From: Nannochloropsis salina CCMP1776
Lineage: Eukaryota > Sar > Eustigmatophyceae > Eustigmatales > Monodopsidaceae
DNA length: 64,000 bases
Reading direction: 5' to 3'
NCBI GenBank assembly: GCA_004565275.1
Contig: SDOX01000005.1
Coordinates: forward strand, 1,338,765 to 1,402,764
The notes beneath the pieces were generated by a model that saw only the letters and a list, made by a program, of their open reading frames with translations, made no database searches and was not told the origin of the DNA. Shown in pieces: positions 25,285 through 35,977 of this stretch (positions are counted from its first letter, which is position 1; every line of letters begins with the position of its first letter). Both the position numbers and the translations under genes were made by a program.

Positions 25285-27562
25285 AGTCAGCTCTTACTAA
25301 CTAAGGACGGAAGGGTTCCGTTAGAAATCTGAGCTTGCGGGGATTATGCTTGACGGGAAAAGAATTAAATCCGAAAGGCTAACGAGGCTGTCATGACAAG
25401 ATCAGCATGGCTGACTAAGCATGAAATATACATATGCCCGCTGACAACGATCAATCAATAAAAGCAGAGGCCTTGGAGGGATCTCAAGGTCGATTAACCT
25501 TGTTCCTGTTCGAAACGGAACGCGCCGCGTAGTTGACACCACATGTTTCTCGCCATCAAGAAGCACGACCCAAAAATGCGATGCAAATTATACCTCTCAT
25601 CACGGAAACACTTTCTAAAGAACTCCCTGGGAAGGGGTGTCGGACGAAATGGCCCATTTACCACCATGAGTCAAAAAGAGAGTAGCTTTATCTTTCGGGA
25701 GAAACGTTTTTCTACGCTGTGCTCCGTCTACAAACTCACCCTAGCAGAGTGTTTTTAGCGTCAACATTCGTCCACTCGTTGTCTATGCGTACATGTCCAC
25801 ACGCATATGCATATGTGTATTGTCATGCTCATACGTGAGACGAATGGCATAATGTGCATGTCTTGTCCACTAAACGGTTCTCGGTGGCGGCGAATCTACC
25901 GTGTCGGAGGGAATGGGCGATTACTACCCGTCACGGTCACCAGTGTCGACAATAAAGTAAAAGAGGACACCTAACATCGGCTCTATTGCATGAAATGGAC
26001 ACGGAAAGGCAATTGTCGATCGTCCCGATAATCCCGGCCATTTTTTTGCATGACAAGTAGTACGTGTCATGGGATGCCTTGGGTGGACTGAGGAGGGAAT
26101 AGATTCATCTTGAAACCGCTATCACAAAGATTGGGCGATTCCTACCGTCACGGTGATCCTGGAATCGATATGGAAAGGCATTTATCGACCGTCTCGGTGA
26201 CCCCGGGCAAGGACGGACTGAGAAACGAAATGTCGGATTGTTGAGCGAAGTCGGCTATCTTAGGGTAAGGCGAGAGCTACCCGGGAATAGTTAAAATACT
26301 TGATTACCTCATGTATAAGACAGTTACTCATGTATAGGACGGAAAAATCTGAGGTCTCTACGCATTGAGCATGCCTCATGATTTAAAAGGACGGCAATCG
26401 ACACAGAGAACTTGTTTACAAAATGTGCATCGCAAAATTTACTCGCAGATCTCAAGAGAATTCAAAACACGGCGGGAGAAGGATGTTACCACCCTCATGA
26501 GGGATGGCTCTGACTTTCCACACGGGAGCGTTTACCGGCCTGACGTTTGCGCATCTCGTGACATGGATCCTAAACGTTGGAGATGAATGACTTTGAAGCC
26601 CGCAATACATGCACTCATCGAATATTATGCATATTTGGAATGGATATTGGACGATTATCGGTGCCGACGACGGGAGACCGGATGACGGGCTGGTGCTCGA
26701 TGATAAATTTCCGAGGACAAATTCTGCAGAAGGAAAACCAATCGATTGAGAGAAGAATGTAATGGGATGAAGCACAATTGTCAAGCACATCAGAGCCCGT
26801 TGTTCCTTGACATGAGCGATATAATAATTTTAGTGATGATATTCGCACGCACCTGTCTATCTACCTGTCTGTCTGTCGGTCTCTTCATATTCCTCCTGAA
26901 CCTCCCGGTGAAAAGCTACAAGGCATGGTGTGCGGCATACATTTGAAAAATAGATATATGGAAACAGACAGCTACATGAGGGTAAGGTTGCATGTATGGA
27001 GTGAAATGGTGTCTGTCTTTCCCCCCCCCACTATTCTTCATAAAAGGGGTTTCCCCCCCAATATACAAGTATCTGTGTGAGGGCGGCTACTGGAGATCGG
27101 CCAGTCAGGGGATACGCCACGACGGGGACCGTATCTGTACGATTATCTTGCTTTTTATCCTCTCTGTGCTTCAGCCACTCCTTTACTGTGAGCCCTCCCC
27201 TCAGTTTCCTTGACCTCCCCCCCCCTTACTCCTTCCACCGTCCTAGCGTACAACCTCCCCCCCCCGCCCCCCACCATCCGTGGACGCCAATCAATGCGAC
27301 ATTCTCTCTCGAACCACCGGTCGATCCCCGCCCCCTCCACTACCCATCGGCTTCCAAACCCCCACGCCGTACATGCTCTCCCGCTCCAAACTCAAGCCCA
27401 ACCCGTTGTCCTCCACCTCCACCAACGTGCCCGTCTGCGTCTGGAAGGCCAGGGGGACCACGCCCAGGTCCCCGTCGTACCGGTACTTCCGCACGTCCAG
27501 ATAATGACGGCCCTGGTGGCGTTGGAGGATGACCACGTTGTCCGCGTCCTGCGTCGCTTTGG
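25285..27562. repeat. Duplicate block B: intergenic sequence plus Twinkle tail (partner 31255-33530)
   Basis: Same orientation and order as 31.26-33.53 kb, with scattered substitutions and short indels; the opening bases (TAAGGACGGAAGGGTTCCG) match at 25299 and 31262. It holds a 72-codon open frame (25543-25758), degenerate GTCACGGT-containing motifs near 25930 and 26140, a CTGTCTATCTACCTGTCTGT stretch near 26860 and, at its right end, the Twinkle tail. Confidence 0.9.
27291..27562 (-). pseudogene. Duplicated fragment of the Twinkle 3' coding end
   Basis: Minus strand, like the parent. Encodes KATQDADNVVILQRH through DRPVVRERMSH and the stop. Homology to Twinkle ends at about 27562 in the same place as in the inverted fragment at 17.69 kb; beyond it lies N-glycanase sequence in the opposite sense. 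An open frame reads through the junction, but it has no helicase core. Confidence 0.85.
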
Positions 27563-27567
27563 ATCTA

Positions 27568-28092
27568 CCGGTCAGCTCCTCTCCCCCACCTTCGCCTGCC
27601 CCGCCTTCTCCCCCCATCCCTAAGCGGCCCCGCGTGCACATAACACGGGACGACATCCTCTCTTTCAGCGCAGGCACGGCCGAAGTCGGGTCTCAAACGG
27701 GGCATGTGGAGGAGGAGAGTGGAGACGACGACGACGAGGCAGCGCCCAAACCCATCACCTGCATGTCCTTCGACGTGGAGATCAATGACTTTCAAGCATG
27801 CAATAAAGTAATCGTCCGTTATTATGCATGCTCAGAACAGGTATTGGCCGTCACATTTACCGATGCCGCCGACGAGAGAATGAATGACGGTCTACTGCCC
27901 GGTGATAAGCTGCCGAGGACGGATCGTACTGACGGAGGAAGCGACCTACGCCCCGGACCGGACACCCACAGAGGCCATGGCGGCACTCAAGCGGCTTCTC
28001 GAATGGTTCAAAGAGGGGTTCCTATACTACAAATCGACGTGCCTCCACTGCGGACACATCCGACCTTCCCATTCTTCCCTCCCCGCCCAGGC
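27568..28092 (+). pseudogene. Mosaic N-glycanase fragment with a foreign 146-bp insert
   Basis: Three pieces in order: PNGase-like 27568-27780 (parent about 14.67-14.88 kb, with RPRVHITRDDIL and PKPITCMSFDVE), then 27781-27926 from the intergenic block (best match the reverse of about 18.53-18.68 kb), then PNGase-like 27931-28090 (parent about 15.29-15.45 kb, ending near the CLHCGH zinc pair). It directly abuts the near-identical S2 block at 28093. A chimeric open frame spans it by chance; the last piece is out of the PNGase frame. Confidence 0.82.
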
Positions 28093-29956
28093 ATAAAATC
28101 ACACGAAGCTAGACAGGTACCAAAGCTTGAAGAGGCAGAGGAGACGAGGGGAAGCCTCGGAATACCTTCAGGATCATGTGTATGCGTTTCGTTTCCCACT
28201 CCCTCCTGCTCTCACAACACTCATTGTTGCCTTGCATAGAAGGGCCCAGATCACCATTTGAATTCAATTTTTTGCTTTCAGCTTGTTGATGGAGTTCATC
28301 ATTCGGGTTCACAGTCGTTTCGAGGCTTCCAATCACGAGGCTTCCCATCATGAAGACCAGAGCTACGGATCCCACCCTCCGTACAAACATTTGTCAGTAT
28401 GAGTGGATATCTTTGCCTCAAGCTTCACGATGACCAATTCATCAAGACGTATATTAGATTCATCACTTGCCAAACTCACATTCTTCTCAAAACGTTCAAT
28501 CATAGAGACCGAAGATATGGGTCGCATCTTCCGTACAGTCCCTTAGCTGTATTAACACTTTCAACATTCAAAAAATTCAATGTTCACATCAATTTTGTTT
28601 CCCTCCCTCAGGGAAAAGGAGGAAACGTCAAACCACAACGTACCCTCCCGTACCAGCCACGGGCCCGCTTCCCTGAACTACATTATGGTTTGTGTTTGTT
28701 GCTTATATCGCGTCTACTTGGCCGTGACGACTAAGTCCTCCATCCAGTCCGCCACACGCACAGTAAGGGGCAGCTCGGTGCCGCTGGCCACGCCCCGGCC
28801 CATGTGGATCCTCCATTTGATCTTGTAGGTCTTTCCAAAGACGATGCCTCCCACAGGAAGGGTCCACGCGAGCTCGTCGTTCGTCTTGACGTAGCGAAGC
28901 CTGGACAGAGGGCACGAGAGCAAATGTGAGGGCACGAGAAACAGCAACGCAATGACAAGCAAACAAGAACATGCGGCAGGATGGATGCTTGAAGTTTAGA
29001 CGTGGACGAGGAAATGAGATCGACAACCCAGCGTGCCAGGGGCATGCCATGCGAACGGACAATAGAATATGACGACTCAACCATCTGATCCTGCCTGGCG
29101 CTGAGAGAGAATCAAACAAATCGCGAGAAAATAACCGAGACGATACATAAAAAGACGAGGTATAATAAATAAGAGACAGATATAGGGACGGAGCGAGAAG
29201 CACGTACTTGGGCCTCCACGTGTTGGGCCGAAGTTTGCCGCGCTGGAAGCTCAGGGCCTCGTCACCGAGTCGGGCAGGCTTGAGCACCTTTGTACTGCGA
29301 CCCTGGAGAAGCCGTGTCGCGTGCCCTTGGACGTGGAGGGCGGAGGTATTCCCTCCCAGCAGGCACTGTAGGGGAACAAGTGTGGGAATGGAGCCGCGAG
29401 GTCCGGTTGTGAGGAAATCATACACAGAGCTATGAACCGTTCCTTCCTTCTCATCCCCCCCGCTCAGGTGTTCTTTCGCCCTGCGGCCTTTCTACGTCTT
29501 CCAGCCCGTCCCTTGATGTTGTTTCCACCCACCGAGACGACCACGTCCTCCACAGGCCGCTCCAAGAACAGCAGGTCCAAGAGGACGGTGAACCGGCGCC
29601 CCGGAGCCTGCACTAAGGACTTCAAGTAGGCTTGAGCCAAAAAGGTCGGCGACGTGACGGTGCCGAGGGCGAAGGGACTCAGGGAGGAGACGACGCCGCA
29701 CACCAGCTGCGCGACGGGGTCCACGCTTGTGGTCACGTCCGCCCAGGCATTGTTGGTGAAATGAAAGAGACGAGGCTGCGTGCCGGCCGGGAAGGCGGAA
29801 GGGAGGTAGGACAGGCAGACCGTGATGTCTCCGCTGAAGCTGGCATTGGTGATGATGGACTTGTAGGTAGGGGGGTTGCCCAGGATGAAATTGCTGGGCG
29901 GCACGAAGAGGGGGTCGGAGGGGTCGGGAATCACGTTCACCACCACCTGTGTATCA
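28093..29956. repeat. 1.86-kb near-identical duplicate (partner 20888-22751)
   Basis: Right-hand copy of the block carrying the last three exons and 3' flank of the S genes. The left edge lies exactly at the end of the PNGase mosaic; the right edge is just inside the intron after S2 exon 1. Confidence 0.92.
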
Positions 29957-31210
29957 TCCAAGAGAGACAAACGAAAAAAGAAACATTAGCTTACCCCCCT
30001 GCAAGATCCACGCACGCACCGCATTTTCAATGGCACGGTCTGCAGAGAGATTCCGCTTCCCACGCCCGCGTACCGTGATCCCGGGGGCCGTGACGTTGGC
30101 GAACTCGATGCCGCCAGAGGTGGTGTTGGTGGCCGGGTCCAGGATAGGAACGGCGACATCTTGGCCTTCGGGCGTGGGCGTCACCTGAGGTACGGCGGGG
30201 GTGGGCGCAGGGGTGAAGGATGAGGGAGTCGGAGAGGCGGTGGGAGCCGCGGTAGGGATGGCGGTCGGAGAGGCGGTAGGAGCCGCGGTGGGGATGGCTG
30301 TCGGGCTCGCGGTGGGAGCTGCTGTAGGGATGGCTGTCGGGGTCGCTGTGGGGGTCGGCGTTGGGACCGGTGTGGGAGTTGCGGTAGGTGCTGGAGTGGG
30401 AGGGATCGTGGTCGAGACCTCGACGGAATGAAAGTAGAAACCAGCACCTTGGGTGTCAGGCGCGTTGTCCCCACTGGCCCGAACGAGCAAGGCGTTGACG
30501 GCTTGCAATATAGAATCGTTAGGGTTATCAATAAAATAACCCTCCCAGCTCAGGCCTGTGTGGATAAGGGTGTCGTTGAGGAAAACGTTCACCACGTCAT
30601 TGTCGGGACCCTCCATGAACTGAATCGTCGTTTCCACGGTGTGCAGGTCTGTGTAGGAAAGACCGGTGGCAATCTTGGTGAAATTGAATCCCGGAAATTC
30701 GGTGGAATTTAATCCCGAAAAATAATCATAGAATCCCAGATCGATCCCGCTCCCGCTGTCTTCAAGGCCCACCCAACTCATGCGATTGCCGACACCTTTG
30801 GCAGAGGCAGACAAAGACAGAACTAGGCCGGGTTGAGGGGCGCCGGTGGCGGAGCCGAACACCACGCGCGAGTAGAAGGTCGACGCAGTGGCGTTGGCAC
30901 TGTTAGGGCCATCGAGACTGCTCCCAGGCTCGCCTGCTACTTTCGCAGTGATCGGGGAATAGGGCTGGTTGCCAAAACCACCGCTAGTTATTGCGTTTGA
31001 CATCTGCCAGACGCGTGTTCCTGCGGCATCGAGGGTGATGGCCTGATCAAACAGGTCGTCTGCGGTCCAGCCGAATTGATTGTTGATAGTTCCGTTTTGA
31101 AAACCCTCGAAAGAGGCCGCTGTTGCCATATTTCGGTGGTGGGTTGGCAATAGGAACAGCATGCCAAGGACCAGACCTTGTCCAAATTTATAGGAAAAGT
31201 GGTTTGACAT
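28714..31210 (-). CDS. S2: secreted jelly-roll-like protein with PT linker and bacterial-type C-module
   Basis: Exons 31210-30074, 29946-29533, 29365-29208 and 28900-28714 join in phase to about 631 aa. The leader has a hydrophobic core, GLVLGMLFLLP, and reads as a signal peptide. Residues about 33-262 form a domain unlike S1: FEGFQNGTINNQFGW, VWQMSNAITSG, FYSRVVFGSATGAPQPG, MSWVGLEDSGSG and FLNDTLIHTGLSWE. This pattern recalls bacterial secreted, lectin/jelly-roll-like proteins; the recognition is by eye. A PT linker (about 265-345) includes a 12-residue repeat. From PQVTPTPEG onward the C-module and tail are those of S1, diverged before the intron and near-identical after it. The 5' flank differs from that of S1. 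No catalytic motif seen; an extracellular or cell-surface role is inferred. Confidence 0.8.
30227..30345. repeat. 36-bp coding minisatellite in the S2 linker
   Basis: Three consecutive near-identical 36-base units encode PTASPTAIPTAA repeats on the minus strand. This order is tighter than that of the S1 linker, so the repeat expanded separately in S2. Confidence 0.85.
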
Positions 31211-33256
31211 AGTTATCTTTTGAAGACAAGGTGATAGCTGTCAAGTCTGTCAAAATGAGCAGGTAAGGACGGAAGGGTTCCGTTAGAAATCTGAGCTTGC
31301 GGGGATTATGCTTGACGGGAAAAGGATGAATTCCGAAAGGCTAACGAGGCTGTCATGACAAGATCAGCATGGCTGACTAAGCATGAAATATACATATGCC
31401 CGCTGACAGCGATCAATCAATAAAAGCAGAGGCCTTGGAGGGATCTCAAGGTCGATTAACCTTGTTCCTGTTCGAAACGGAATGCGCCGCGTAGTTGACA
31501 CCACATGTTTCTCGCCATCAAAAAGCACGACCCAAAAATGCGATGCAAATTTTACCTCTCATCACGGAAACACTTTCTAAAGAACTCCCTGGGAAGGGGT
31601 GTCGGACGAAATGGCCCATTTACCACCAACATGAGTCAAAAAGAGGGTAGCTTTATCTTTCGGGAGAAACGTTTTTCTACTCTGTGCTCCGTCCACAAAC
31701 TCACCCTAGCAGAGTGTTTTTAGCGTCAACATTCGTCCACTCGTTGTCTATGCGTACGCGTCCACATGCATATGCATATGTGTATTGTCATGCTCATATG
31801 TGAGACGAATGGCATAATGTGCATGTCTTGTCCACTAAACGGTTCTCGGTGGCGGCGAGACTACCGTTTCGGAGGGAATGGGCGATTACTACCCGTCACG
31901 GTCACCAGTGTCGACAATAAAGTAAAAGAGGACACCTAACATCGGCTCTATTGCATGAAATGAACACGGAATGGCAATTGTCGATCGTCCCGATAACCCC
32001 GGCCAATACTTTGTATGACGAGTGGTACGTGTCATGGGATTCCTTGGGTGGACTGAGGAGGGAATAGATTCATCTTGAAACCGCTATCACAAAGATTGGG
32101 CGATTCCTACCGTCACGGTGATCCTGGAATCGATATGGAAAGCCATTTATCGACCGTCTCGGTGACCCCGGGCAAGGACGGACTGAGAAATGAAATGTCG
32201 GATTGTTGAGCGAAGTCGGCTATCTTAGGGTAAGGCGAGAGCTACCCAGAATTAGTTAGAATACTTGATTACCTCATGTATAAGACAGTTACTCATGTAT
32301 AGGACAGAGAAATCTGAGGCCTCTACGCATTGAGCATGCCTCATGGTTTTAAAGGACGGCAATTGACACAGAGAACTTGTTTACAAAACGTGCATCGCAA
32401 AATTTACTCGCAGATCTCAAGAGAATTCAAAACACGGCGGGAGAAGGATATTACCACCCTCATCAGGGATGGATCTGACTTTCCACGTGGGAGCGTTTAC
32501 CGGCCTGACATTTGCGCGTCTCGTGACATGGATCCTAAACGTTGGAGATGAATGACTTTGAAGCCCGCAATACATGCACTCATCGAATATTATGCATATT
32601 TGGAATGAATATTGGATGTCACGATTACCGGTGCCGACGACGGGAGACCGGATGACGGGCTGGTGATCGGTGATAAATTTCCGAGGACAAATTCTGCAGA
32701 AGGAAAACCAATCGATTGAGAGAAGAATGTAATGGGATGAAGCACAAATGTCAAGCACATCAGAGCCCGTTGTTCCTTGACATGAGCGATATAATAATTT
32801 TTGTTGTTACATTTGCACGTACCTGTCTATCTACCTGTCTGTCTGTCGGTCCCTTCATACTCCTCCTGAAGCTCCCGGTGAAAAGCTACAAGGCATGGTG
32901 TGCGGCATACATTAGAAAAATAGATATATGGGAACAGACAGCTACATGAGGGTAAGGTTGTATGTATGGAGTGAAATGGTGTCTGTCTTTCCCCCCCACT
33001 ATTCTTCATAAAAGGGGTTTTCCCCCATTATACAAGTATCTGTGGTAGAGCCGCCACTGGAGATCGGCCAGTCAGGGGATACACCACGACGGGAACCGTA
33101 TCTGTACGATTATCTTGCTTTTTATCCTCTCTGTGACTCTGCCACTCCTTTACTGTGAGCCCTCCCCTCAGTTTCCTTGACCTTCCTCCTCCTTACTCCA
33201 TCCACCGTCCTAGCGTACAACCTCCCCCCCCGCCCCCCACCATCCATGGACGCCAA
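31211..33256. repeat. Duplicate block A: parental intergenic sequence between S2 and Twinkle
   Basis: Left to right: S2 upstream region (31211-31260), then the block shared with 25.3-27.2 kb and, inverted, 17.96-19.8 kb. It has a 72-codon frame at 31505-31723 also open in block B, GTCACGGT-type motifs, and poly-C stretches just downstream of the Twinkle stop. I see no supported gene in it. Confidence 0.75.
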
Positions 33257-35977
33257 TTAATGCGACGTTCTCTCTCGAACCACCGGTCGATCCCCTCCCC
33301 CTCCACTACCCATCGGCTTCCAAACCCCCACGCCGTACATGGTTTCCCGTTCCAAACTCAAGCCCAACCCGTTGTCCTCCACCTCCACCAACGTGCCCGT
33401 CTGCTTCTGGAAGGCCAGGGGGACCACGCCCAGGTCCCCGTCGTATCGATTCTTCCGCACGTCCAGATAATGACGGCCCTGGTGGCGTTGGAGGATGACC
33501 ACGTTGTCCGCGTCCTGCGTCGCCTTGGCCGTGCCCGAGAAGGAGGAAATTCCGAGACGGAACTGATCGCTCTCCTTGCGGGGGTGCACCACCAATATCA
33601 CGTGAATGTTCTTCTCCGTGGCAAAGCGTCGAAATTTCTCCACCGCCACGTCCATCTGATAAAACCGGTCAAAGCCCCCTTTTCCCCCCCCCATTCCCCC
33701 TTCCCGGCTCCCCATGGCCATCATGAACTGGAGGTTGTCCAGCACCACCAACTCCGTATCATGCACATAGGCACAGTACTCCATCGCATCCACCACCTCC
33801 TCCACGTTCGAGCTGCCATGAAACCGCATGAACATAAGCGGGAGCTGCCCAAACCGGTCGGCCACAGCGTCCAAGCTTTTCAAATCCCCCATGGGCAACG
33901 GGGCGGCGTGGTATTGCCGCATCATCTTCTCAATCAACTTGACGTTTTGCACCTCAAACGACCCCCACAGCGTGTTCATGCCCCCCCGGGCCAGGTCCAG
34001 GGAAAGCTGCGAGAGGAAGGTGGTTTTCCCCGCGCCCGTGGGGCCTGTCAAGACCGTCATTTCCCCCTTCCGAAAGCCTTTGAGCAGCGCCATCAGGCCC
34101 GGGAAAGACTTGGCCGAGACGCCTTCGTGCTTGTCCCGGTTCCGCAGCTCATCAAACACCAAGGGGCGAAGGTCGGAGAAACGGATGACACGCGTGTCGG
34201 GGAGCCGTTGCGCATTTTGAATCATCCGTTCCAAATTCAAATTTCGAAGCAGGGCATCGTTGGCGTCCTTGGGGGGGTCGAGGTCCTCCGGGAACGCTCG
34301 GACGATAAAGGTGCGGCGGGCCCCCAATTTATTCGCGAACTTTTCCGCGCCTTCAATGCCCGGCGTGTCGTTGTCCATCCACAACAAAATTCGCTCGAAA
34401 CGCTCGAGCAATGGGAGGACTTCAACCGGTAACGATCGACAGCCGTTGGGAAGAGAAACGGCCGCCCGGCCCGTGGCCTGGTACACCGCCATAGCGTCGA
34501 ACTCCCCTTCGGTGAGAATGATCTCCTTGGCGTCCGCGCCCACCGTATGGAGACCAAAGAGGCCCCATCCCGCGGAGGGGGAGGGGTACAGCCGCTGCCA
34601 CGCCTTCTGCTTCATGGCCCGGACCTTGCAGCGCCGAGGTACCCAGGTCGGGGCGGAGGACGGGGCGGAGGTCGGGAGGGAGGGCGTGCCGGGGGGGAGT
34701 TTGCCGGGCAAGGGAACCATCCAGGGGAAGACCACGCACTCTGTGGGCTCGAAGACGTTTTGGTCGTTCATAAAGGAGAACGTACCGCACCCCACCCCGT
34801 ACTTCCTTAGGACGGTGGGGGTCAGGCCGCGTTGTCCCGGCGCTTTTCCGGTGAGCCAGTCCCGGACGTGCCGGTGGGACGGGTCGTCCATCAAGGCGTA
34901 CTGGTACTCGCGGAGGCGTTGGCCCAGCTCGGAAGGGGACATGCGGGACGGGGAGGGAGGGGCGGAGGGAGGGGCGGGACTCGAACCGGGAGCTGGACGT
35001 CTTGCCACGCTTGTCGAGGTCACCCGGCTATCCAGAGCCTCGCCTTGACGGTCCCCTCCCTGTGCCCCTCTCGTCTGCCCATACGCCCTCCCTCCCTCCA
35101 TCCCTCCCTCCATCCCTCCCTCGAGGCCTCCACTACCGAGTGGCTCCGGGTAGCCTCCCCAAGTCGCCTCTGCCCCCACCCCGTCCCGCGAGCTCAACGG
35201 ATTTAAGCACCCCGCTCCGCTCCCGGAAAGGCCCCTCTTGAAATCAAACCAGCTGCCTTTGGCGCCGCACCGGTGACAGAACCAGGCTGCTCCGTCCTTG
35301 GACACGTAGAGTTTCCACAGGTTGTCCGCTTGATCCCTGGTGGGACGGTGGCAGAACGGGCACTCTTTCAGGATGAAGTGGGAGGCTGTCTCACGGAAGG
35401 TCAAGTCTTTCCGGTGCAAGAATTCGATCACGTCCCCCGCTTCGATCCGGTAGTATTTCGAGACAAAGGTCGTTCCGCCGGGAGGGGAGGAGGAGGGAAG
35501 GGGGGAGGACGGGAAGGAGGGCGGGTAGGAGATGGTGGGAGGGAGGTAACTAGCGCTTGAGGATTTGTGCCGACGTTGTCTTGGCAGCTGCAATGAAAAT
35601 GAGCACCAGGGCGAAGAGTGGGTGGCTTGTCGGGGAAGGGAGGAGACCCAGGAGGAGGAAGGAGCGGAGGGGGTGGAGGGGAAGGTTAAACATGGTGGGA
35701 AAACGCGGACGGCCCGACTTGCTGCCCGTGGTGGCTGCTGTGAATGCTTTAAGTGCCTGGTTCCGTATGGTTGTCTTACTCTGTCGTCCACTCGAAGCGA
35801 CTGCTGCTGCTCCTGAGTGCTATTTCGTGTAAAACAGGCCGTCGAACACCTCGCTGAGACCTCTGCACCTAGCGGCTTACTCTTTGCATCCTGTCCATGG
35901 TGCCGACCCCACACCTGCCCAAGCTTCCTGACATAGCCCGCGTCTTGGTGTTTCACACTGGCGGTCAGGCGCAGCAT
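33257..35977 (-). CDS. TWNK: Twinkle-type primase-helicase (organellar DNA replication)
   Basis: Hexameric DnaB/T7 gp4-like helicase for mitochondrial and, in plants and algae, often plastid DNA; plant-type forms also prime. Up to about 906 aa from ATG 35977. In order: T7-primase-like zinc part with CPFC and WFCHRCG (about residues 204-240), TOPRIM domain with LTEGEFDAMAVYQ and LLWMDNDTPG (485-540), then RecA-like helicase with Walker A TGPTGAGKTTFLSQ (about 645), LWGSFEVQN, Walker B LVVLDNLQFMMAMG (about 743), VVHPRKE and NVVILQRHQGR...RKNRYDGDLG near the end. Keeping both the zinc part and TOPRIM predicts primase plus helicase activity, unlike animal Twinkle. The N-terminal 170 residues are low-complexity and of uncertain coding status; an alternative start in another frame at about 35696 opens with a hydrophobic leader. 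Its tail is copied at 27.3 and 17.7 kb. Confidence 0.92.
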   Translation of the reverse strand: MLRLTASVKHQDAGYVRKLGQVWGRHHGQDAKSKPLGAEVSARCSTACFTRNSTQEQQQSLRVDDRVRQPYGTRHLKHSQQPPRAASRAVRVFPPCLTFPSTPSAPSSSWVSSLPRQATHSSPWCSFSLQLPRQRRHKSSSASYLPPTISYPPSFPSSPLPSSSPPGGTTFVSKYYRIEAGDVIEFLHRKDLTFRETASHFILKECPFCHRPTRDQADNLWKLYVSKDGAAWFCHRCGAKGSWFDFKRGLSGSGAGCLNPLSSRDGVGAEATWGGYPEPLGSGGLEGGMEGGMEGGRAYGQTRGAQGGDRQGEALDSRVTSTSVARRPAPGSSPAPPSAPPSPSRMSPSELGQRLREYQYALMDDPSHRHVRDWLTGKAPGQRGLTPTVLRKYGVGCGTFSFMNDQNVFEPTECVVFPWMVPLPGKLPPGTPSLPTSAPSSAPTWVPRRCKVRAMKQKAWQRLYPSPSAGWGLFGLHTVGADAKEIILTEGEFDAMAVYQATGRAAVSLPNGCRSLPVEVLPLLERFERILLWMDNDTPGIEGAEKFANKLGARRTFIVRAFPEDLDPPKDANDALLRNLNLERMIQNAQRLPDTRVIRFSDLRPLVFDELRNRDKHEGVSAKSFPGLMALLKGFRKGEMTVLTGPTGAGKTTFLSQLSLDLARGGMNTLWGSFEVQNVKLIEKMMRQYHAAPLPMGDLKSLDAVADRFGQLPLMFMRFHGSSNVEEVVDAMEYCAYVHDTELVVLDNLQFMMAMGSREGGMGGGKGGFDRFYQMDVAVEKFRRFATEKNIHVILVVHPRKESDQFRLGISSFSGTAKATQDADNVVILQRHQGRHYLDVRKNRYDGDLGVVPLAFQKQTGTLVEVEDNGLGLSLERETMYGVGVWKPMGSGGGGDRPVVRERTSH

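Noticed and set aside
27529-28239. 236-codon open frame in the PNGase mosaic
   Set aside because: It is built from unrelated pieces, the last of them in a wrong frame for PNGase, and it runs on into antisense 3' flank of S2.
26365-32551. Short direct repeats in the spacer considered as a CRISPR or satellite array
   Set aside because: The motifs are degenerate, irregularly spaced and occur only because the whole block is duplicated.
34970-35050. tRNA-like stretch with GGTTCGAGTCCCGCC on the minus strand
   Set aside because: It lies inside the Twinkle reading frame, and the rest of a cloverleaf (acceptor stem, D-arm) does not pair; the T-arm look is chance.
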